Below are positions 24,013 through 28,213 of a stretch of DNA of 28,213 nt, piece by piece (the stretch's first letter is position 1; the number at the start of each line of letters is the position of its first letter). The notes under the pieces were generated by a model. That model did no database searches, had not been told where the DNA came from, and worked only from the letters and a program-made list of their open reading frames with translations. The stretch is taken from IMG/VR virus record IMGVR_UViG_3300048922_000163, positions 1-28,213 of that record, one strand, 5' to 3'. Source of the stretch: a virus. The translations under genes and the position numbers were made by a program.

Positions 24013-24504
24013 ATGGACGCAAGCACCGCCCGAACCGAAAACATGCGCCGCCTGGTCAATCAGGCGGGCGGCCCAGCCGAATGGGCGCGACAGTACGGCG
24101 GCAGCCGCTGGGCACAGCCACAGGTGAGCCAATGGATCTCTGAAGGTTCTCCAAAGGGGATAGGCGGGAGACTTGCGCGTGATCTGGAATCAGCCATGGG
24201 CCTCGCTCACGGTGAGCTCGATAGGCCGCCAGTTGCTGCGTCTCAACCTGTGGGAATAGACGTCGCTACGCTCCGTTCCGCCCACCGGCTGCTTCAGCTG
24301 GTGGCGGAGATCAGGGGAGAACCACCTGTCCCAGACATCAACGTGGTTGCTCTGGCCGTTGCCTATGAAACGGTCAGAGCGGAGGCCGCAGGTCTGGACG
24401 ACAGCAACGTTCTCGACTTCATGCGGGCCTTTGTGGCTCGTCTGGAAAAGACCAAGGGAGCGCAGGATGGCATTGAGCGAAGAGCGGCTGAAGGAACTGG
24501 CTAG
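24013..24504 (+). CDS. CI-like repressor without self-cleavage domain
   Basis: This 163-aa protein starts MDASTARTENMRRLVNQAGG. It has an N-terminal HTH (PAEWARQYGGSRWAQPQVSQ, about 20-40, then GIGGRLARDLESAMGL) and a helical C-terminal part (about 75-160). It is divergent from the YdaS/Cro-like gene and flanked by the operators, the position of CI. There is no peptidase S24 domain with its Ser-Lys dyad and Ala-Gly cleavage site, and the length is too short for one. No Shine-Dalgarno precedes the ATG at 24013, so it may also be translated from a leaderless message. Confidence 0.7.
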   Translation: MDASTARTENMRRLVNQAGGPAEWARQYGGSRWAQPQVSQWISEGSPKGIGGRLARDLESAMGLAHGELDRPPVAASQPVGIDVATLRSAHRLLQLVAEIRGEPPVPDINVVALAVAYETVRAEAAGLDDSNVLDFMRAFVARLEKTKGAQDGIERRAAEGTG

Positions 24505-24820
24505 TCGAATGGCGAAGGCGATGGAGGCTGAGGTACGAATCGATCGACCCAGGCTTCGCCTAGTAAAGCCACAACCGCCCCCGCGCGGCATGGATGACCT
24601 GATGCGAGAGTCGCATTGCAAGATGATCAGGCACTTCCGGCGACGCTGGGGACACCCCATGCAGATGATCATCGACCAAGCAGTGTTTGGCCTTGCGGGT
24701 ATCGAACAGCTCGATGATGAAGCGCTGATCCAGCTACATAAGGATTTGGAGCGCGCGCAGGAGTGCATGCTGGACGGCGTCAGCTTTGAGGACGCTGGAC
24801 TGCTCCGCTACCGCTACTGA
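24467..24820 (+). CDS. Hypothetical protein co-transcribed with the repressor
   Basis: This 117-aa protein starts MALSEERLKELASRMAKAME. It has helical, charged ends, a proline-rich linker near residues 32-42 and a central RRRWGHPMQMIIDQAVFGLAG segment. It overlaps the repressor gene by 38 bp in another frame, with AGG close to the start and GGGAG farther back. The gene is followed by a strong terminator (24844-24870). It may act with the repressor, for example as a modulator of immunity, but nothing in the sequence proves it. Confidence 0.6.
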   Translation: MALSEERLKELASRMAKAMEAEVRIDRPRLRLVKPQPPPRGMDDLMRESHCKMIRHFRRRWGHPMQMIIDQAVFGLAGIEQLDDEALIQLHKDLERAQECMLDGVSFEDAGLLRYRY

Positions 24821-24843
24821 ATTCCCCCCTGAGCTTCCACAGG

Positions 24844-24870
24844 AACCCCGCCAGCGCGGGGTTCTTTGCG
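24844..24870 (+). terminator. Rho-independent terminator after the repressor operon
   Basis: AACCCCGC (24844-24851) pairs with GCGGGGTT (24856-24863) around a CAGC loop, followed by CTTTGCG and then TTT. It separates the repressor operon from the rightward early promoter. Confidence 0.85.
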
Positions 24871-24904
24871 TTTGGGTCCACCGACCCGAATCGGTCGCAA
24901 AAAA

Positions 24905-24921
24905 ATTACCGTTTCGGTATT
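24905..24921. promoter_or_regulatory. Operator O3 (upstream of RecT/Exo operon)
   Basis: A 17-bp palindrome ATTACCG-TTT-CGGTATT, the closest to the consensus ATTACCGNNNCGGTAAT. It overlaps the start of the -35 of the rightward promoter. Confidence 0.75.
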
Positions 24922-24948
24922 GACCATCAATAACCATTTCGGTAATGT
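24920..24948 (+). promoter_or_regulatory. Rightward early promoter (PL-like)
   Basis: TTGACC (24920-24925) and TAATGT (24943-24948) are 17 bp apart, identical in both hexamers and spacing to the leftward early promoter. It drives the small-membrane-protein, RecT and exonuclease genes. Confidence 0.7.
24930..24946. promoter_or_regulatory. Operator O4 (upstream of RecT/Exo operon)
   Basis: A 17-bp palindrome ATAACCA-TTT-CGGTAAT, centred 25 bp from O3. It covers the spacer and -10 of the rightward promoter. The 25-bp centre spacing matches that of O1 and O2. Confidence 0.7.
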
Positions 24949-24990
24949 TGCCCCGTCGGCCCACCCGGGCCATCCAAGACGGGGTCCACC

Positions 24991-25080
24991 ATGGCAGAAG
25001 CAACCCTCTACCTGATCGCTTGGGCAGCGCTGGTCGCCAGCGCGGTGCTGCGGTATCGCCGCCAGTGTGGGGAGGCCTGA
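24991..25080 (+). CDS. 29-aa single-pass membrane peptide
   Basis: The peptide starts MAEATLYLIAWAALVASAVL and continues with a short basic tail (RYRRQCGEA). It is one transmembrane helix with a cytoplasmic positive end. GGGG precedes the ATG. It is the first gene after the rightward early promoter, and the next gene's ribosome-binding site (GGAGG) lies in its last codons. Very small, so real expression needs proof. Confidence 0.5.
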   Translation: MAEATLYLIAWAALVASAVLRYRRQCGEA

Positions 25081-25083
25081 GCC

Positions 25084-25407
25084 ATGGCCCGCCACACTGC
25101 CAAAGATCTGGCCCGTGCCGCCCAGCGCAGCCACGACAGTCGCGCACCGGCTGAACCGAACGAAGAAGCCTTCCAGTTCGCCTGCGACCACGTGGCGGCG
25201 GAGCTGGAGCGCGAGGGTGACGTCGCCCCGCTGGTCGAGAAGCTGAGCCAGGCTCGGCACGTGATGACGCACCTCCTGTCGCAGGAGGTCCCGGCCTACC
25301 TGCTGCCCCACTTCCGCGAGCTGGCCGATCTGGTCCGCGACATGTCCCGCCGCGTGGACGCCTCGATGAAGGATTTCGAGGCCGGACACCTGGAGGACGC
25401 CGCATGA
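25084..25407 (+). CDS. Hypothetical early protein
   Basis: This 107-aa soluble helical protein starts MARHTAKDLARAAQRSHDSR. No family is recognised. GGAGG lies eight bases before the ATG and the stop overlaps the next start (ATGA at 25404-25407). The position in the RecT operon suggests an early host-takeover or recombination accessory role. Confidence 0.6.
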   Translation: MARHTAKDLARAAQRSHDSRAPAEPNEEAFQFACDHVAAELEREGDVAPLVEKLSQARHVMTHLLSQEVPAYLLPHFRELADLVRDMSRRVDASMKDFEAGHLEDAA

Positions 25408-25520
25408 CCGCCGCCGAACGCGATCAGCGCCACCACATGGTCGCCACCGTCGTAGCGAATGCCCTGTCGTTCTGCCTGGGCGTAGTGGCCACCGTACTGC
25501 TGCAGGCGGTGCTGTCGTGA
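25404..25520 (+). CDS. 38-aa membrane peptide
   Basis: The peptide starts MTAAERDQRHHMVATVVANA and has one hydrophobic helix in the C-terminal two thirds (about 12-37), with the charged end cytoplasmic. Both ends overlap neighbours (ATGA and GTGA), which supports that it is translated. No function known. Confidence 0.55.
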   Translation: MTAAERDQRHHMVATVVANALSFCLGVVATVLLQAVLS

Positions 25521-25666
25521 GCCGCCGCTACCGCATCGCCTGGGCCGCCGTCGCGCTGTTGGCCGCCGTCGTCGTGCCACTGCGCATCGCCGAAATCCAT
25601 CAGGGCCACATCGACCGTGACGCGGCGAAAGCTCGCTGGGCGGCAACCAGTTCTGTGCGCGGCTGA
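25517..25666 (+). CDS. 49-aa membrane peptide
   Basis: The GTG start overlaps the previous stop (GTGA at 25517-25520). The peptide begins MSRRYRIAWAAVALLAAVVV, with one N-terminal transmembrane helix (about 7-21) and a charged soluble tail (HQGHIDRDAAKARW). The tail resembles the periplasmic part of small type II membrane proteins such as spanin-like or exclusion proteins, but no specific match can be made. Confidence 0.55.
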   Translation: MSRRYRIAWAAVALLAAVVVPLRIAEIHQGHIDRDAAKARWAATSSVRG

Positions 25667-25716
25667 TCCGCTCCCTACTTCCGCCGGCGCTGCCGGCTCT
25701 ACGAGAGGCACCACCG

Positions 25717-26244
25717 ATGTTCGAACTGCGCGATGCGACCGCCAAGGTCGCCAACTTCAACCCCCGTGCGGAGAAGCACGGCGACGAAAACAAGCTGGCC
25801 GGCGACCTGAAGCTGGTCGTGGCCGTCAGCAGCAGCGTGCTGGACTACTTCCAGAAGGGTCTGCGCCAGGCCCTGTACCGCAAGGCTACGCAGGGCGAGC
25901 AGCAGGACCTGATCGAGGGCGGCGACGGCCTGACGGCGGTCAAGTTCCCGAAGTTGGGCGCGCTGCCGTGGGACGAAGAGTACCCGGGCTATTCCCTGTT
26001 GATCGGCGGCGGCCTTGGGCTGTCCGAGCCGCTGGTGATCAGCGACGTCACCCTGAAGAAGCTGTCCTTCGAGCCCCTGGAAGGCGGAACCCTGCAGCTG
26101 ACCTTCAGCGCCGTGTTCCACCCGACCAAGGCCGAAGCCGGTGCCTTGTGCGAGCAGATCAAGAACGAGGTGCAGCTGACCCTCGTTTCGCCGCTCAACA
26201 CCAGCAAGGGCGACAAGCCCGTGCAGGAAGACCTGGCCGCGTAA
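25717..26244 (+). CDS. Conserved-looking phage protein upstream of RecT
   Basis: This 175-aa protein starts MFELRDATAKVANFNPRAEK. It has a beta-rich pattern with alternating strands (DLKLVVAVSSSVLDYF, YPGYSLLIGGGLGLSEPLVI, LQLTFSAVFHPTKAEAGALC). Proteins of this size and shape are commonly found before RecT/exonuclease genes; a role in single-strand DNA binding or recombination would fit but I recognise no OB-fold signature. GAGAGG stands eight bases before the ATG. An imperfect small hairpin (GCCGGC-GCT-GCCGGC) lies just upstream. Confidence 0.6.
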   Translation: MFELRDATAKVANFNPRAEKHGDENKLAGDLKLVVAVSSSVLDYFQKGLRQALYRKATQGEQQDLIEGGDGLTAVKFPKLGALPWDEEYPGYSLLIGGGLGLSEPLVISDVTLKKLSFEPLEGGTLQLTFSAVFHPTKAEAGALCEQIKNEVQLTLVSPLNTSKGDKPVQEDLAA

Positions 26245-26315
26245 CGCATTCCCCCGCCCGCCCCCTGCGGGCGCCTGCGCCGGCCAGGCCTTCCACAAAG
26301 CCGGCACCTCATTTC

Positions 26316-26336
26316 ATGTCGAGAAAATACCCGTGA
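26316..26336 (+). CDS. Possible 6-codon leader ORF coupled to recT
   Basis: The frame encodes MSRKYP, and its TGA overlaps the GTG start of recT (GTGA at 26333-26336). recT has no clear Shine-Dalgarno of its own, so ribosomes may reach it from this frame. Chance cannot be excluded. Confidence 0.3.
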   Translation: MSRKYP

Positions 26337-27259
26337 ACCAGATCGTCACCATCGAGGATTCGGTCTACGGCACCAAGGATTCCTTCGCCTCGGTGCTGAC
26401 TGACCGGTCCATCAACTTTGACCGCGAGGCCGAGTTTGCCCTGCAGACGCTGTACGGCAACGACTACGCGATGAAGATCGCGATGCAGAACCGGGCGTCG
26501 GTTATCGCTGCGGTCGTCAACATCGCGGCCATCGGCATCAGCCTGAACCCGGCGAAGAAGCAGGCCTACCTGGTCCCGCGCGACGGCAAGATCTGCCTGG
26601 ACATCAGCTACATGGGCTTGATGGATCTGGCCATCGACTCGGGGTCGATCCGCTGGGGCCAGGCCGAGCTGGTCTACGAGAGCGACCTATTCGAGCTGGT
26701 CGGGGTGGACAAAGAGCCAATCCACAAGCGAGCTCCGTTCAGCCGCAACCGCGGCGAGATAGTGGGCGCCTATGTGGTGGTGAAGACGCCCGAAGGCGAT
26801 TACCTGACCACCGCAATGTCCGTGGATGAAATCAACGAAATCCGGGATCGCTCGTCGGCATGGAAGGCGTGGATCTCGAAAAAGAAGTCCTGCCCGTGGC
26901 TGACCGATTGGGGCGAAATGGCGAAAAAGACCGTCGTGAAGCGCGCCTACAAGTACTGGCCGAAGACCGAGCGCCTGGACACCGCGATCCACCACCTGAA
27001 CACCGATGGCGGCGAAGGGCTGGCCGTGATTGAAGGCCAGCAGGTGCCGAACAATCGCCCGGCCCTTCCTCCGCCGGACGACACCCCCGAGCGTCTGGAG
27101 CTGTACGCCAGCCTGCAGGACGTCGCCAGCGGCGGCGTCGATGCGCTCGGCGAAGCATGGTCGAAGCTGACCAAAGCCCAGCGCACGATGATCGGCCAGG
27201 CCGGTCTGGAAGCGTTGAAGGCTGAGGCCGAGAAGGCTGACGCCGAGGTGGTCCAATGA
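26333..27259 (+). CDS. recT: RecT-family single-strand annealing protein
   Basis: This 308-aa protein has the typical RecT core: MKIAMQNRASVIAAVVNIAA and ISLNPAKKQAYLVPRDGKIC (about 47-87), DISYMGLMDLAIDSGSI, then a C-terminal WGEMAKKTVVKRAYKYWPK segment. It anneals complementary single strands after the exonuclease has resected DNA, giving RecA-independent recombination. The start is GTG at 26333; upstream ATGs are out of frame. Its stop overlaps the exonuclease ATG (ATGA at 27256-27259). Confidence 0.9.
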   Translation: MNQIVTIEDSVYGTKDSFASVLTDRSINFDREAEFALQTLYGNDYAMKIAMQNRASVIAAVVNIAAIGISLNPAKKQAYLVPRDGKICLDISYMGLMDLAIDSGSIRWGQAELVYESDLFELVGVDKEPIHKRAPFSRNRGEIVGAYVVVKTPEGDYLTTAMSVDEINEIRDRSSAWKAWISKKKSCPWLTDWGEMAKKTVVKRAYKYWPKTERLDTAIHHLNTDGGEGLAVIEGQQVPNNRPALPPPDDTPERLELYASLQDVASGGVDALGEAWSKLTKAQRTMIGQAGLEALKAEAEKADAEVVQ

Positions 27260-28038
27260 GACTGATCCACTGCGACCAGGGCAGCGACGCGTGGCACAAC
27301 GCCCGCGCCGGCATCATCACCGCCAGCATGTTCGCCACTGCGCGCTCACGTGTGGGCGAGCTGACCGACCAGCAGCGCACCTACGTGGATTCGGTGCTGG
27401 CCGGCATGGCGCCCAAGGCTGCTGCCGAGGCAGCCAGCTACAAGGCCGTTCCGAAGTCGGCGGTGATCGAGAAGGCGCTGGCCGGCGAGCCCATCGGCGA
27501 CTTCAGCGAGGCGTCGAAGAACTACGCGTTCCGCCTGGCCATCGAGCGCATCAGCGGCGAGCCGCTGGACGAAGGTTTCGAGACGTTCGCCATGCGCCGC
27601 GGCCATGAGCTGGAACCGGAAGCCCGCGCCGAGCATGAGGTGCAGTCCGGCCTGCTGGTGAAGCGCGCCGGGTTCGTCCTGAGCGAATGCGGCGACTACG
27701 GCTGTTCGGCCGATGGCTTCATCGGCGAGGACGGCGGCAGCGAATACAAGTGTTTCATCAACCCCGAGAAGCTGCGCGCCTTCCACATCGACAACGATGC
27801 GAGCGAGGTGTTCGAACAGGCTCAGGGCTGCATGTGGCTGACCGGTCGGCAGTGGTGGCACATCGGCCTGTACTGCCCGGCGCTGGCCGCCGTGGGCAAG
27901 CAGCTGTGGTGGCGCCGCTTCGATCGCGACGAGGCGTTCATTGCCAAGCTGCGGTCTGACCTGGTGCCGTTCCGGCAGATGGTGGTCGGGTTCGAGCAGA
28001 GCCTGCGCGCTGGTGATCACCAGCAGGTGGCTGCCTGA
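27256..28038 (+). CDS. YqaJ / lambda-Exo-type exonuclease
   Basis: This 260-aa protein belongs to the PD-(D/E)xK group. It has an early GSDAWHNARAGIITAS signature (about 9-24), an acidic RRGHELEPEARAEHE motif (E118, E120), SADGFIGEDGG with D153, and SEYK with E163/K165, then a FEQAQGCMWLTGRQWWHIG helix. These are the expected catalytic positions of YqaJ-type recombinases. The enzyme digests one strand 5' to 3' to make the single strands that RecT anneals. The pair with recT is translationally coupled. Confidence 0.88.
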   Translation: MRLIHCDQGSDAWHNARAGIITASMFATARSRVGELTDQQRTYVDSVLAGMAPKAAAEAASYKAVPKSAVIEKALAGEPIGDFSEASKNYAFRLAIERISGEPLDEGFETFAMRRGHELEPEARAEHEVQSGLLVKRAGFVLSECGDYGCSADGFIGEDGGSEYKCFINPEKLRAFHIDNDASEVFEQAQGCMWLTGRQWWHIGLYCPALAAVGKQLWWRRFDRDEAFIAKLRSDLVPFRQMVVGFEQSLRAGDHQQVAA

Positions 28039-28213
28039 TGGACGTCGCCATCTACCCCTACCACGCCAAGAGCCTGCGCCGTGCCGGTCAGGCTCGCGCG
28101 CAGTTGTTCGCCCACGTCATCGAGGGCAAGCGCTACACCACCTCGCAGGTGGCCGAGATCCTGGACATATCCCACAGCGCCGCATACGAGCGGATCAAGC
28201 GGCGCCCTCACCC
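28038..28213 (+). CDS. HTH protein, cut by the window edge
   Basis: The partial protein starts MDVAIYPYHAKSLRRAGQAR and continues for 58 codons to the window end with no stop. The visible part ends in a helix-turn-helix-like segment (RYTTSQVAEILDISHSAAYE). Its ATG overlaps the exonuclease stop (TGATG). It may be a small transcriptional regulator or DNA-binding accessory protein of the early operon. Confidence 0.6.
   Translation, partial: MDVAIYPYHAKSLRRAGQARAQLFAHVIEGKRYTTSQVAEILDISHSAAYERIKRRPH

Noticed and set aside
26245-26315. GC-rich hairpin (CGCCCGC/GCGGGCG) before recT as a terminator
   Set aside because: No T-tract follows, and recT needs transcription from upstream, so it is not convincing as a terminator.
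1-28213. CRISPR arrays, tRNA genes, insertion sequences, diversity-generating retroelement
   Set aside because: No spaced direct repeats, no tRNA-like cloverleaf, and no transposase or reverse transcriptase frame was found on either strand by reading.

Overview
The window is most of the morphogenesis, replication and early-control regions of a temperate, short-tailed (podovirus-like) phage or prophage. G+C is high and the gene repertoire (RusA, NinB, a Ref-type nuclease, DnaB, RecT, a YqaJ-type exonuclease, a YdaS/Cro-like regulator) suggests a gamma-proteobacterial host, probably Stenotrophomonas/Xanthomonas. The host is inference, because no host gene is visible. No integrase, lysis cassette, tail spike, tRNA or attachment site is seen, so the element continues beyond at least one edge.

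Layout. (1) 73-791, plus strand: a two-gene cassette of lower G+C (about 53% over 61-360) that ends tail-to-tail with the virion operon. (2) 785-17978, minus strand, read right to left: small unknown gene, TerS, TerL, portal, scaffold, capsid, probable decoration protein, an acidic head-region protein, a head-to-tail adaptor, a nozzle/DNA-stabilisation protein, a GNAT-like protein and three internal (ejection) proteins. A plus-strand cargo gene (12253-12741) lies between scaffold and capsid, with a hairpin terminator at its end. (3) 18019-22840, minus strand: a tightly overlapped replication/recombination operon running regulator - replication initiator - DnaB - 56-aa protein - NinB - 52-aa membrane protein - Ref-type nuclease - RusA - unknown. 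(4) 22841-23110: a structured leader that resembles C4-type phage antisense RNAs. (5) 23102-24820: the immunity region, with a YdaS/Cro-like protein on the minus strand and a short CI-like repressor on the plus strand. (6) 24905-28213, plus strand: a second early operon with several tiny membrane proteins, a 175-aa unknown, RecT, a YqaJ/lambda-Exo-type nuclease and a truncated HTH protein.

Control logic. Four 17-bp operators (consensus ATTACCGTTTCGGTAAT) occur as two pairs. Each pair has the same 25-bp centre spacing and each covers a promoter of the form TTGACC-N17-TAATGT. One promoter fires leftward into the Cro-like gene, which looks leaderless, and on into replication. The other fires rightward into the RecT/Exo operon. 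This is a lambda-like OR/OL arrangement, but the repressor is only 163 aa with no visible self-cleavage domain. Together with the C4-like leader, this hints that immunity and induction may not follow the usual RecA/LexA-type route.

Many small genes here are shorter than 60 codons. I kept them because start/stop overlaps (ATGA, GTGA, TGATG, TAATG) and ribosome-binding sites fit.
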